This document shows, piece after piece, positions 1 through 7,655 of a stretch of DNA of 11,829 nucleotides. Below the pieces are notes generated by a model that worked only from the letters and a program-made list of their open reading frames with translations, searched no databases and was not told the DNA's origin. The stretch's first letter is position 1, and each line of letters begins with the position of its first letter. Both the position numbers and the translations under genes were made by a program. The stretch spans positions 1-11,829 of the forward strand of contig JAGLNZ010000182.1 of assembly GCA_023139225.1 (NCBI GenBank), read 5' to 3'. The DNA is from Desulfobacula sp. Its GTDB lineage: Bacteria > Desulfobacterota > Desulfobacteria > Desulfobacterales > Desulfobacteraceae.

Positions 1-1172
1 CTTGAAATGACAGTTGTTCCACGGGCAACCAGTCCTGCAATCACAAGGGATGCACTGGCCCTTAAATCAGAAGCCATAACCTGTGCGCCCTGAAGTTTTT
101 TAACACCACGGACCATTGCAATATTTCCGCTTGAAATTGCAATATCAGCCCCCATTCGAAGAAGTTCATTGGCATGGGTAAAACGATTCTCAAAAATGGA
201 TTCATGAATCATGCTGTTGCCATTGGCAATGGTCATCAAGGTCATGAACTGCGCCTGCATATCAGTTGGAAACCCCGGGTATGGCAGTGTCTTAATATCC
301 ACACTTTTAATGGGGGCCTTGCCGATTACCCTGATGCTGTCCGAAGAGGTTTCAATAGTTGTACCGGTTGCTTTCAGCTTATTGATGATGCCACCAATGT
401 GTTCGGGTTCACACCCTTTAATGAGAACATCTCCACCGGTCGCGGCAGCGGCTACCATAAACGTGCCGGTTTCAATTCTGTCAGGAATAATTTGGATATC
501 AACCGGATGAAGCCTTTTTACTCCTTCAATGGTAATAATGGCAGTTCCTGCTCCATTTATTTTTGCACCCATTTGGGTCAAGGCATCTGCAAGGGCAACG
601 ATTTCGGGCTCTCTTGCGGCATTCCTCAATACACTGGTCCCTTTTGCCAGACTTGCAGCCATCATTAAATTCTCAGTACCCGTGACCGTAGGCATATCAA
701 AATAGATCTCATTGCCAATAAGTCTATCTGCCTTTGCTTCAATATAGCCATGTTCGATACTGATTTTTGCGCCCAGAGCTTCAAGTCCTGAAAGGTGCAT
801 ATTTACAGGTCTTGCCCCAATGGCGCACCCACCCGGCATTGATACCTTTGCATGACCGAATCTGGCAACCAGGGGACCTAATACAAGAATGGAGGCTCTC
901 ATTTTCCGGACAAGATCATATTGGGCTTCAATTTTAATAATAGAAGAACCATCAACTTCAAGGCAGCCTTTTGAAACCTTGCAACTTGCACCCAAATCAT
1001 CCAGAAGAAGCCTGATGCTGGTAATATCCATTAGATCAGGGACATTGGAAAAACATGTTCTGCCATCCACCAGGATGCTTGCAGCAATCAAAGGAAGAGC
1101 TGCATTTTTAGCCCCGCTGATTTTAATTTCACCATGAAGTTGCCTGCCGCCGATAATTTGAATTTTATCCAT
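1..1172 (-). CDS. murA: UDP-N-acetylglucosamine 1-carboxyvinyltransferase (MurA), 3' end cut by window edge
   Basis: MurA transfers enolpyruvate from PEP to UDP-GlcNAc, the first committed step of peptidoglycan synthesis, in the cytoplasm. Reading the minus strand from the ATG at 1172 gives about 390 uninterrupted codons with no stop before the window edge. The family is usually near 418 residues, so roughly the last 28 are missing. The N-terminus (MDKIQIIGG, then SGAKNAALP at residues 19-27) is typical. The PEP-reactive loop is intact: [10 protein letters not shown] with the catalytic Cys at residue 116 (codon 825-827), equivalent to E. coli Cys115, the residue attacked by fosfomycin. I see no strong Shine-Dalgarno sequence before the ATG. 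The tRNA-Leu gene and its terminator lie just upstream on the same strand, leaving only 48 bases for a murA promoter. Identity is very secure. Confidence 0.96.
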   Translation of the reverse strand, partial: MDKIQIIGGRQLHGEIKISGAKNAALPLIAASILVDGRTCFSNVPDLMDITSIRLLLDDLGASCKVSKGCLEVDGSSIIKIEAQYDLVRKMRASILVLGPLVARFGHAKVSMPGGCAIGARPVNMHLSGLEALGAKISIEHGYIEAKADRLIGNEIYFDMPTVTGTENLMMAASLAKGTSVLRNAAREPEIVALADALTQMGAKINGAGTAIITIEGVKRLHPVDIQIIPDRIETGTFMVAAAATGGDVLIKGCEPEHIGGIINKLKATGTTIETSSDSIRVIGKAPIKSVDIKTLPYPGFPTDMQAQFMTLMTIANGNSMIHESIFENRFTHANELLRMGADIAISSGNIAMVRGVKKLQGAQVMASDLRASASLVIAGLVARGTTVIS

Positions 1173-1220
1173 AACCTGAAGGTCACCCGTAAAATGGTAT
1201 TAACTTTGTGTAATTTAAAA

Positions 1221-1250
1221 AAGGGTTTTGGTTAAAAGGCCAAAACCCTT
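1221..1250 (-). terminator. Intrinsic terminator of the tRNA-Leu gene
   Basis: A perfect 11-bp inverted repeat (AAGGGTTTTGG at 1221-1231 and CCAAAACCCTT at 1240-1250) encloses an 8-base loop. On the minus strand the hairpin runs into six consecutive T residues (1222 down to 1217), the classical rho-independent arrangement. It begins 11 bases past the tRNA 3' end, so it most likely ends the tRNA transcript. murA starts 49 bases further on, so murA needs its own promoter in that short gap or depends on read-through. Confidence 0.85.
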
Positions 1251-1260
1251 TATTATTTAT

Positions 1261-1348
1261 TGGTACCTGGGACGAGAGTTGAACTCGTACAGAGAATTTC
1301 TCCGAGGGATTTTAAGTCCCTTGCGTCTACCAGTTCCGCCACCCAGGC
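1261..1348 (-). tRNA. tRNA-Leu, anticodon UAA
   Basis: The minus strand folds into an 88-nucleotide class II tRNA. The acceptor stem is GCCTGGG paired with CCCAGGT (one G-T wobble at the end), with discriminator A and a genome-encoded CCA at 1261-1263. The D arm contains TGGCGGAACTGGTAGACGCA, typical of tRNA-Leu. The anticodon stem AGGGA/TCCCT closes the loop CTTAAAA, whose central TAA (complement of 1312-1314) reads UUA codons. A long variable arm (around CGGAGAAATTCTCTGT) and the T arm ACGAG-TTCAACT-CTCGT complete it. The long variable arm and the A discriminator both fit leucine. No integrase or duplicated 3' end is visible, so nothing suggests use as an integration site. Confidence 0.97.
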
Positions 1349-1363
1349 ATAATTCTTGATTTT

Positions 1364-1390
1364 TTTATACCATTTTTCATTATTTTGCAA
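1364..1390 (-). promoter_or_regulatory. Probable promoter of tRNA-Leu (extended -10)
   Basis: On the minus strand the box TATAAA (1364-1369) is preceded by TGG, giving an extended -10 (TGnTATAAA). TTGCAA (1385-1390) lies 15 bases further upstream as a weak -35. The start point would fall about 8 bases before the mature tRNA 5' end. The spacing is short for a standard sigma-70 promoter, but extended -10 promoters tolerate this. Confidence 0.4.
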
Positions 1391-1406
1391 GCTTAAAACC
1401 AGAAGA

Positions 1407-1435
1407 TTGTCACATTGAATGATTTCTGATAAAAG
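1407..1435 (+). promoter_or_regulatory. Possible promoter of the maf-yggS-queH operon
   Basis: TTGTCA (1407-1412, five of six matches to the -35 consensus) and TAAAAG (1430-1435, four of six) are separated by 17 bases. If used, transcription would begin close to the ATG at 1443, giving a very short or absent leader and ruling out the upstream ATG at 1419. The -10 is weak, so this is only a candidate. Confidence 0.25.
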
Positions 1436-1442
1436 AAGTCTT

Positions 1443-2060
1443 ATGGAATCAATAAATACTGAAAAATTAATCTTGGCTTCCAAATCTCCAAGGAGAAAAG
1501 AGCTCTTGGAACAGATCGGGATTAAAATTAAAATTTCTCCTTCAAATATTGATGAAAAGAGGGTTTCGATTAAAAATCCCGAAGAACATGTTAAAGAACT
1601 TTCCTTTTTAAAAGCAAAAAATACAGCTCTTTCATATCCTGAATTCTGGATACTAGGGGCAGACACAATTGTCGTTGTTCAGGACCGGATTCTTGGTAAG
1701 CCTCAATCCGGAACAGATGCTGTTAGAATGCTCAACAAGCTGAATAATTGTGAACATAGTGTATTTACAGCCTTTTGTATCCTCAATCAGAAAGCGGATT
1801 CCATGATTATTAAATGTGTTGAAACAAAAGTATATTTTAAACATTTAACCGATCAGGAAATACGTTGGTATGTAAATACCGGTGAACCGTTTGATAAAGC
1901 AGGAGCTTATGGTATACAGGGGATTGGAGCATTTCTTGTCAAACAGATTTCAGGCTCGTATACCAATGTTGTAGGATTACCTTTGTGTGAGACTGTTGAA
2001 GCACTTATGAATTTGAATATCATCCAATTTAAGGACTTAAATCACCATGTCATCCATTAA
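1443..2060 (+). CDS. maf: Maf-family nucleoside triphosphate pyrophosphatase, YhdE-type (dTTP/UTP)
   Basis: Maf proteins hydrolyse non-canonical or excess nucleoside triphosphates to monophosphate and pyrophosphate in the cytoplasm. The 205-residue product has the hallmark SKSPRR at residues 13-18, LGADTIVV with the catalytic Asp74, GKP with Lys86, and DKAGAYGIQG at 151-160 with Gln159. The last motif together with GSY..VVGLPL.ET is characteristic of the YhdE branch, which prefers dTTP/UTP and some modified pyrimidine nucleotides, rather than the YceF branch. An in-frame ATG at 1419 would add eight residues (MISDKRSL). I prefer 1443 because family members have only a few residues before the LILAS strand and AGAAG lies just upstream. 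It is the first gene of an operon: its end overlaps the next gene by 14 bases, implying coupled translation. Confidence 0.93.
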   Translation: MESINTEKLILASKSPRRKELLEQIGIKIKISPSNIDEKRVSIKNPEEHVKELSFLKAKNTALSYPEFWILGADTIVVVQDRILGKPQSGTDAVRMLNKLNNCEHSVFTAFCILNQKADSMIIKCVETKVYFKHLTDQEIRWYVNTGEPFDKAGAYGIQGIGAFLVKQISGSYTNVVGLPLCETVEALMNLNIIQFKDLNHHVIH

Positions 2061-2739
2061 AGAGAACTTCGATAGAATAAACAAACAAATTATTGATACC
2101 GCAGTGTCATGCGGTCGTAAACCTGATACTATTCAATTGATTGCAGTCAGTAAAAGAAAAAGTGCAGAAACGATAATGGAAGGTATTAAAGCAGGTGCCA
2201 AACATCTTGGAGAAAATTATATTCAGGAGGCAATTGAAAAAATCGATATTATTGGAAAAAAAAGCGCCAGTTGGCATTTTATCGGACATCTGCAATCCAA
2301 TAAGGCAAAATTTGCTGTTAATTATTTTGAATATATTCATACTGTTGATACATTAAAACTTGCAAAGGAAATAAATAAGCAGGCAAAAAAAATCAAAAAA
2401 ATTCAAAAAATATTTTTGCAGGTCAATATCAGTGAAGAAGAAACAAAATCCGGAACCGGTATTAAAGAGGCAATCGAATTGATAAGGCAGATCAGTGTTT
2501 TTGAAAATTTATCCTTACAAGGATTAATGTGCATGCCTCCCTATTTTTCAGACCCTGAACAGGCCAGGATCTATTTCAAACAATTAGGACAGATTAAAGA
2601 AAAAATTATGGCTCATAATTTTGATAATATATCAATGACACACCTGTCCATGGGAATGAGCAATGATTTTAAAGTGGCCATAGAAGAAGGATCTACAATG
2701 GTAAGGGTCGGCACATCCATATTCGGGAGAAGAGATTGA
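2047..2739 (+). CDS. yggS: YggS/PLPBP-family pyridoxal phosphate homeostasis protein
   Basis: This family binds pyridoxal 5'-phosphate on an alanine-racemase-like barrel and buffers cellular PLP, affecting amino acid and vitamin B6 metabolism. No enzymatic activity is established for it. The 230-residue length is standard. Visible motifs are AVSKRK with the PLP-binding Lys36 (E. coli YggS also uses Lys36), GENYIQE at 55-61, HFIGHLQSNK at 77-86, LSMGMSNDF at 200-208 and VRVGTSIFG at 219-227 (phosphate-binding end of the barrel). The gene starts 14 bases inside the end of maf, and its stop overlaps the TTG start of queH, so the three are almost certainly co-translated. A Lys-rich stretch around residues 111-121 (KQAKKIKKIQK) comes from an A-rich segment and is probably surface helix. 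Confidence 0.95.
   Translation: MSSIKENFDRINKQIIDTAVSCGRKPDTIQLIAVSKRKSAETIMEGIKAGAKHLGENYIQEAIEKIDIIGKKSASWHFIGHLQSNKAKFAVNYFEYIHTVDTLKLAKEINKQAKKIKKIQKIFLQVNISEEETKSGTGIKEAIELIRQISVFENLSLQGLMCMPPYFSDPEQARIYFKQLGQIKEKIMAHNFDNISMTHLSMGMSNDFKVAIEEGSTMVRVGTSIFGRRD
2725..2729 (+). promoter_or_regulatory. Ribosome binding site supporting the TTG start of queH
   Basis: GGGAG lies six bases before the TTG at 2736, inside the last codons of the preceding gene. It decides the rare TTG start, because the next in-frame ATG (in LRQMDMD) would remove the conserved TCCAPC cysteine motif. Confidence 0.7.
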
Positions 2740-3269
2740 AACTGCTACTTCACACCTGCTGTGCACCCTGCTCCATATATCCTGTTCAAATTTTACGGCA
2801 GATGGACATGGATGTAATGGGATTTTTTTATCGGCATAATATCCATCCATTTCAAGAGTGTCAAAAAAGAGAAGCAACCTTAAAACACTACTCTAAAACC
2901 ATTGATTTAAAGGTGATTTATCAACCGGATTACAGAATCGAAAAATTTCTTCAATCCGTAGTTTTCAGAGAAAATGAGCGGTGTCGATATTGCTACCATG
3001 ACAGACTCAAGGCAACAGCCCTTGTGGCCAAAAAAGGAAAATTTGAAGGCTTTACCACCACCCTTTTATACAGTAAATTTCAAAATCATAAACTTATAAA
3101 AGAAACCGGGGAGGCCATTGCAAAAAAATACAACCTGAAATTTTTTTACCATGATTTCAGGGAAGGCTGGAAATCTGGGATTGAAGAATCTAAACGGCTT
3201 GATATGTACCGTCAGCAGTATTGCGGCTGTATATACAGTGAAAAAGATCGGTATTTTAAAAAACAATAA
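2736..3269 (+). CDS. queH: Epoxyqueuosine reductase QueH (DUF208)
   Basis: QueH performs the last step of queuosine synthesis: it reduces epoxyqueuosine to queuosine at the wobble position of GUN-anticodon tRNAs. It is a non-orthologous replacement of the cobalamin-dependent QueG. The 177-residue product has the family cysteine pattern for its Fe-S and metal sites: HTCCAPC near the N-terminus (Cys8, Cys9, Cys12), RCRYCY (Cys83, Cys86) and QQYCGC (Cys163, Cys165). GFTTTLLYSKFQ at 105-116 is also conserved. Translation starts at TTG, and the stop of the previous gene overlaps it (TTGA). A GGGAG sequence six bases upstream supports that start. Other queuosine genes are not in the window, so the partners must be elsewhere. 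It converges on the secretion ATPase gene. Confidence 0.94.
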   Translation: MKLLLHTCCAPCSIYPVQILRQMDMDVMGFFYRHNIHPFQECQKREATLKHYSKTIDLKVIYQPDYRIEKFLQSVVFRENERCRYCYHDRLKATALVAKKGKFEGFTTTLLYSKFQNHKLIKETGEAIAKKYNLKFFYHDFREGWKSGIEESKRLDMYRQQYCGCIYSEKDRYFKKQ

Positions 3270-3290
3270 TAAACAACTTGTCTATTTGGC

Positions 3291-3325
3291 GTCTGACCGA
3301 AAAATTGGCGGTTTTCCAGTCGGGC
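3291..3325. terminator. Possible bidirectional hairpin between convergent genes
   Basis: GTCTGAC (3291-3297) can pair with GTCGGGC (3319-3325; two G-T wobbles). Inside it, GAAAA (3299-3303) pairs with TTTTC (3312-3316), around an 8-base loop. This makes a 12-bp stem with a small internal loop, placed exactly between the stops of queH and the leftward ATPase gene. There is no T run on either side, so it is not a classical intrinsic terminator. It may stop polymerase weakly or protect 3' ends. Confidence 0.35.
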
Positions 3326-3326
3326 A

Positions 3327-5528
3327 CTATTTGGGTTGGGCTCTTTTAATCTGCTTGAGCATATTCACAAACCGTTTGTCCGTACTGTCAAGTCTTGCAG
3401 CTAGAACACCAAACAAATGCCTTGCCACATCAGGATATTTTTCAATCACTTCGGTCAATTTATTTCCTGGAAACCGTTTCACCATTGAGCGGCCTTTGGA
3501 TACAATTGAAGCTGATCTGGGTTCGCCGGTAATGGCTGACATTTCCCCGAAATAATCACCCGGCTGAACAATTTCAGCAATCTTCTTCCCGCCTTTAACA
3601 ACGTACAATCCGCCTTGAACAAGTTTAAAAAAATCAATGTCCGTATTACCTTCCCTGATAATGACGTCTTTGTCCTCGTATCGTTCAACATCCGGATTTA
3701 TCAAGTAAGCCGGCAATGACTCCTTGGTAATGGTTGTCTTTTGTAAAACCTCTTCAAGCGATGTCTCTGATGTTCTGATTTTTTCAAGGCCTGCATCTCT
3801 TAATGTCACCATCCCTTCCAGCACGGCAACCTTTCTGAGTTGGTCCTCGGGCACTTCGGCACTAATGGCTTTGCCGACATCATCTGTGATTTCCATTAAT
3901 TCATAGAGCCCGACCCGTCCCTTATATCCCGTTCCATTACAATGGCTGCAACCCTTGGGGCCATATATCTTTAAATCCTTTATTTCATCTTTTGAAAATC
4001 CATGAAATTCAAGATCTTTAGGATTATGCCCTGTAACAACCTGCTTGCACTCCGGGCAAAGCCGTCTGGTCAGGCGTTGGGATAAAACCAGAGTAACGGA
4101 AGATGCCAGCATATATGGAGGGATTCCAATATCAACCAGGCGGCCTATGGTCGAAGGACAATCATTGGTATGAAGGGTTGCAAAAACCAGATGGCCTGTC
4201 ATCGCGGCCTTAATGGCGATTTCTGCGGTTTCAATATCCCTGATCTCACCCACCATGATAATATCAGGGTCTTGCCGTAAAAATGCTTTCAGTGCTGCCG
4301 CATAGGTCATGCCGATTTCTTCTTTCACAGGAACCTGATTAATTCCTTTAAAATTAAATTCAACAGGATCTTCTGCGGTTAAAATTTTGATATCATCTTT
4401 ATTCAACCGGTTCAATACGGAATAGAGTGTGGTAGTTTTCCCGCTACCCGTAGGACCTGTTACAAGCAAAAGTCCATAGGGCCTTGAAATACATCTTTTC
4501 AAACTGTCAAAAGTTGAGGGTTCAAAACCCAGTTTGGTCAAATCAATATTCAGGGCGCTTTGATCAAGGATACGCATGACAATACTTTCACCAAAAAGTG
4601 TCGGTAAAGTGGACACCCTGAAATCAATGGATTTTCTTCTTCCGAGTCGAAGTTTTATTCTGCCATCCTGGGGAACCCGCCTTTCTGCAATATCAAGTTC
4701 GGCCAGAATTTTAATTCTTGAAATAACGGCATTTTTTATTGTGCTGGGAAGATTCATGGCTTTATACATGCTTCCGTCAAGCCTGTATCTTACCTGAAAT
4801 GTCTTTTCAAAGGGCTCAATATGAATATCACTGACACCATCATTAATGGCTTTTGTAAGGATGCCGTTCACAAGCTTAATTATAGGTGCATCCGATGCCA
4901 TGAACTCATCCTGAGCATCATCTTCAGCAGCCCCGACTTCCATCTCTTCTGCTGCCTCAGATACCAGAGAACCAAAATCATCAACAGAAGTAACCGGCTC
5001 GTCATCTTCAAAATCATCGTCAAAATGAAGAAAACTTTTATATTCTTCATCACTGATTTTATAAAAATCTCTATAGGCCTGGATCACATCATTTTCAGTT
5101 GACACAAAAACCTGAACCGTTTTCCCGGTTTTCTTTTGAAGGTCTTCAACAACAGAGGTATCTGTTGGCTCAACCATGGTAATGGAAAATTCTTCTCCTT
5201 TTAATCTAAGGGGAAATACCATTGCGGATTTTGCCATTTCATAGGGTAAAAGCTTTAATACCTTGGGATCAGGTTTGATATCAGATAGTTTAACGACATT
5301 ATAATTGTAGAGCCGACCAAGAACGTTGACGATGGTGTCAGGATCAATATACCCCATATTCAAAAGGATATTGCTAAGTCGTTCATTGGTCTTCTTATGA
5401 ACTTTTAATGCCTCATCCAGCTGCATACTGGTAATCTGGCCTTCTTTTGAAAGAATCTCTCCGATTTTTGTTTTTCCCGCACCGGATTGATCTTTTATTG
5501 TTGCTTTCAGGCTGGATGATTTGCGCAT
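3327..5528 (-). CDS. GspE/PilB-family secretion or pilus assembly ATPase with N-terminal MshEN-like and C-terminal cyclic-nucleotide-binding domains
   Basis: The 733-residue protein is a hexameric-type ATPase that powers type II secretion or type IV pilus assembly at the inner membrane. Residues about 20-150 resemble the MshEN (c-di-GMP-binding) domain, with IGEILSKEGQI and RLSNILLNMGYI as its two repeats. An acidic linker follows (157-210). The ATPase core has an Asp box (DIHIEPF, 234-240), Walker A GPTGSGKT (358-365), Walker B DIIMVGEIRD (422-431), a His box (TGHLVFATLHTND, 444-456) and a tetracysteine zinc site (Cys491, Cys494, Cys527, Cys530). Residues about 601-725 form a CAP-like cyclic-nucleotide-binding domain with FGEMSAITGEPRSASI, keeping the Glu662 and Arg671 expected to hold cNMP. 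AAGGA lies ten bases before the ATG. It is the last gene of the ABC-F operon, with no other secretion or pilus gene in the window. Whether it serves secretion, pili or another apparatus cannot be told. Confidence 0.9.
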   Translation of the reverse strand: MRKSSSLKATIKDQSGAGKTKIGEILSKEGQITSMQLDEALKVHKKTNERLSNILLNMGYIDPDTIVNVLGRLYNYNVVKLSDIKPDPKVLKLLPYEMAKSAMVFPLRLKGEEFSITMVEPTDTSVVEDLQKKTGKTVQVFVSTENDVIQAYRDFYKISDEEYKSFLHFDDDFEDDEPVTSVDDFGSLVSEAAEEMEVGAAEDDAQDEFMASDAPIIKLVNGILTKAINDGVSDIHIEPFEKTFQVRYRLDGSMYKAMNLPSTIKNAVISRIKILAELDIAERRVPQDGRIKLRLGRRKSIDFRVSTLPTLFGESIVMRILDQSALNIDLTKLGFEPSTFDSLKRCISRPYGLLLVTGPTGSGKTTTLYSVLNRLNKDDIKILTAEDPVEFNFKGINQVPVKEEIGMTYAAALKAFLRQDPDIIMVGEIRDIETAEIAIKAAMTGHLVFATLHTNDCPSTIGRLVDIGIPPYMLASSVTLVLSQRLTRRLCPECKQVVTGHNPKDLEFHGFSKDEIKDLKIYGPKGCSHCNGTGYKGRVGLYELMEITDDVGKAISAEVPEDQLRKVAVLEGMVTLRDAGLEKIRTSETSLEEVLQKTTITKESLPAYLINPDVERYEDKDVIIREGNTDIDFFKLVQGGLYVVKGGKKIAEIVQPGDYFGEMSAITGEPRSASIVSKGRSMVKRFPGNKLTEVIEKYPDVARHLFGVLAARLDSTDKRFVNMLKQIKRAQPK

Positions 5529-5546
5529 ACTTAACTTATCCTTAAA

Positions 5547-5756
5547 TTATTTATAATTCTTATAAATTCTAATACCACCGGCTAAAAGTAAAAGCCCGCC
5601 TAAAATATAAAAACTTGATCTGACAAGAAAAAGTTTTTGGCTGAAATATTCAATGGTTTCTACCTGCATCATTACTTGAGGGATACGATAAAAAACACCT
5701 AATCCCACGGCAACTAGAATAATACCATAATAAAATCCAAAATTCTTTTTGTCCAT
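5547..5756 (-). CDS. Small two-helix membrane protein, function unknown
   Basis: I do not recognise a family. The 69-residue product has two hydrophobic segments (about residues 7-23, GFYYGIILVAVGLGVFY, and 47-64, SSFYILGGLLLLAGGIRI). They are joined by a short polar loop (YRIPQVMMQVETIEYFSQKL), with Lys-rich ends at both termini (MDKK, KNYK). This suggests an inner-membrane hairpin with both ends in the cytoplasm. It lies 9 bases after the ABC-F gene and 18 bases before the secretion ATPase gene, all on one strand, so the three are very likely one transcript. Its Shine-Dalgarno sequence (GAAAGG) falls in the last codons of the ABC-F gene. A role in anchoring the ATPase would be speculation from position alone. 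Confidence 0.75.
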   Translation of the reverse strand: MDKKNFGFYYGIILVAVGLGVFYRIPQVMMQVETIEYFSQKLFLVRSSFYILGGLLLLAGGIRIYKNYK

Positions 5757-5765
5757 CTTAAATTA

Positions 5766-7604
5766 TTACCTTTCAAATTCTTCTAACTGATTATTAAACA
5801 AACGCTCTATTTCTTCAAATAATTCCATCTGGGTCTCAAGATCCTCAAACAGCTCTTCGTTGGAATTTTGAAGCCGCGCAAGCTCTTTAGATAAACTCTG
5901 AATCTTTTGGCCATCCTGATTGTTAGATGCTTCTATCAATCCTTTATTTATATCTGCAATTAATTTATCATTTTTTTCAATGTTGTTTTCCAGGTTTTCA
6001 ATTTTTTGCTTTGCCGGTTTAATTTTTATTGATTTTTGAGTGATAATTTCTGATTTTTTTTTACGCAATTCTTTTTTTGTTAAAAAAAATGTTTTTAATT
6101 TTTTTTCACCGGCATCCTGTTCATCTTCCCACCCCTCTTTTTCTAAAAATTCTTGATATGTTCCCTCAAACACTTCTACAGCATTATTTTTAAACACAAT
6201 AAGCCTGTTAGCAATAGAATGAAGAAACATTTCATTGTGAGTTACTATGGCAACCGCGCCTTGAAAATTATCAAGGGCACAAACAAAGGAGTCACAAGAC
6301 TCTATATCCAGATGATTGCTGGGCTCATCCAGCAGCAATAAATTCAAAGGCGACATAAGCAGCTTACCTAACATAACCCGTGATTTTTCTCCTCCGGATA
6401 ATATGGATATTTTTTTTAGAGCGGCATCTTTTTCAAACATCATGGCCCCGCAGATATTTCTGGCTGACTGTCTGTCTGAATCAATTGAAGATAGAATAAG
6501 CTCTTCTTCAACAGTAAAATTGTCATTCAAAGATTGAATATTAGTCTGTTCAAAATAACCGAAGTCCACACCCGGGTTAATTTTGATACTGCCTGAAATA
6601 GACTGGATATTCCCGTTGATAAGCTTTAAGAGGGTTGTTTTTCCTTTACCGTTTTTGCCGATAATGGCAATACGGTCGTCAGGATAAACGGTTAAACTAA
6701 ATTTGTCGATCAAAAGTTTGTCGCTTTGCCAGCCAAAAGATAAATTTTCTATGGTTAGTACCTGTTTGCCGGAAAAAGGAAGATAATTAAATTGAAATTC
6801 AAGATTTTTCAGTTTTTGAAGTTTCTGCTTAGACTGGGATTTTTCCAAAGTTTTAATTCTGGATTGGACCATGTTGGCCAGACGCGCCTTTGCCCTGAAT
6901 CTTGAAATGAATTGTTCGATCTCTTTTTTTCGTTTTTCTTCATTCTGCCTTGTTTTTTCATAGACTTCCTCATCCTGGGCAACCTGCAAATAGTATTTGG
7001 ATGTATCTCCTTTTATTTTTTTTATTTTTTGTCTGTGAATACCAGCAATATGCGTTACTACATTATCCATGAAACCTCGGTCATGGGTAACCAGCAACAC
7101 TTCCCTGGGCCAGGAAATCAGAAACTGTGAAATCCATCTAATGGATGTAATATCAAGGTAGTTTGTCGGTTCATCAAGTATTAAAAGATCCGGCTCTGAA
7201 ATCAATACTTTGGCAAGATTGAGCCTGACCTGGAACCCGCCTGAAAACTGGTAAGGATCTTTTGTCAGATCATTTTGATAAAATCCAAGTCCGGCCAAAA
7301 TTTTTTCAGCTTTCCAGGAATGATCTTTTTCATGCTCTAAAAGCCCCAGCATGGCTTCTTCAATCACACTTTTTTTTGTAAAAACAATTTTTTGCGATAA
7401 AAAACCGATCCTGTATCCGGAAGGACAGGAGATACTTCCTTCATCCGCATGATCACTGCCTGATATTATATTCAACAGAGTGGTTTTACCATGGCCGTTA
7501 CGACCGACAAGCCCCACTCTTTCACCAGGATTGATCCTGAAGCCCGCAGTATCCAGCAGGACCTGATCTCCAAAACTTTTTGATATGGCATCTATGTTCA
7601 GCAT
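5766..7604 (-). CDS. ABC-F family ATPase (YheS-like ribosome-associated factor)
   Basis: ABC-F proteins have two fused nucleotide-binding domains and no membrane part. They bind the ribosomal E site and relieve stalling or give antibiotic protection. In this 612-residue protein, domain 1 has Walker A GRNGHGKT (34-41), signature FSGGFQVR (120-127; Phe in place of the usual Leu), Walker B LLILDEPTNYLD (140-151) and switch His174. Domain 2 has GKNGKGKT (316-323), LSGGEKSR (402-409), LLLLDEPSNHLD (422-433) and His456. Between them lies the P-site tRNA interaction linker (about 200-280), whose RFRAKARLANMVQSRIKTLE resembles YheS/ABCF3 members. The C-terminus (about 505-605) is a charged coiled coil. 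Both ATP sites look functional. It heads a three-gene leftward operon. Its start has only a weak AAAGATAAG ribosome site. Confidence 0.92.
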   Translation of the reverse strand: MLNIDAISKSFGDQVLLDTAGFRINPGERVGLVGRNGHGKTTLLNIISGSDHADEGSISCPSGYRIGFLSQKIVFTKKSVIEEAMLGLLEHEKDHSWKAEKILAGLGFYQNDLTKDPYQFSGGFQVRLNLAKVLISEPDLLILDEPTNYLDITSIRWISQFLISWPREVLLVTHDRGFMDNVVTHIAGIHRQKIKKIKGDTSKYYLQVAQDEEVYEKTRQNEEKRKKEIEQFISRFRAKARLANMVQSRIKTLEKSQSKQKLQKLKNLEFQFNYLPFSGKQVLTIENLSFGWQSDKLLIDKFSLTVYPDDRIAIIGKNGKGKTTLLKLINGNIQSISGSIKINPGVDFGYFEQTNIQSLNDNFTVEEELILSSIDSDRQSARNICGAMMFEKDAALKKISILSGGEKSRVMLGKLLMSPLNLLLLDEPSNHLDIESCDSFVCALDNFQGAVAIVTHNEMFLHSIANRLIVFKNNAVEVFEGTYQEFLEKEGWEDEQDAGEKKLKTFFLTKKELRKKKSEIITQKSIKIKPAKQKIENLENNIEKNDKLIADINKGLIEASNNQDGQKIQSLSKELARLQNSNEELFEDLETQMELFEEIERLFNNQLEEFER

Positions 7605-7655
7605 TCTTATCTTTCGTCGTGCAAATATTTCTTCTTTATTATTTATAAACGCCGT

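Noticed and set aside
174-1137. Rightward open frames opposite murA
   Set aside because: They are antisense shadows of a clearly recognised murA gene and show no family motif or ribosome site.
1261-1348. tRNA-Leu as an attachment site of an integrated element
   Set aside because: No integrase, no repeated tRNA 3' end and ordinary housekeeping genes on both sides.
1419-1442. Upstream ATG start for maf
   Set aside because: It adds eight residues not typical of the family, has no ribosome site and may lie upstream of the candidate promoter's start point.
1253-1666. Leftward 137-codon open frame covering the tRNA and the start of maf
   Set aside because: It runs through the tRNA-Leu gene and antisense to the Maf motifs, and its sequence has no recognisable domain.
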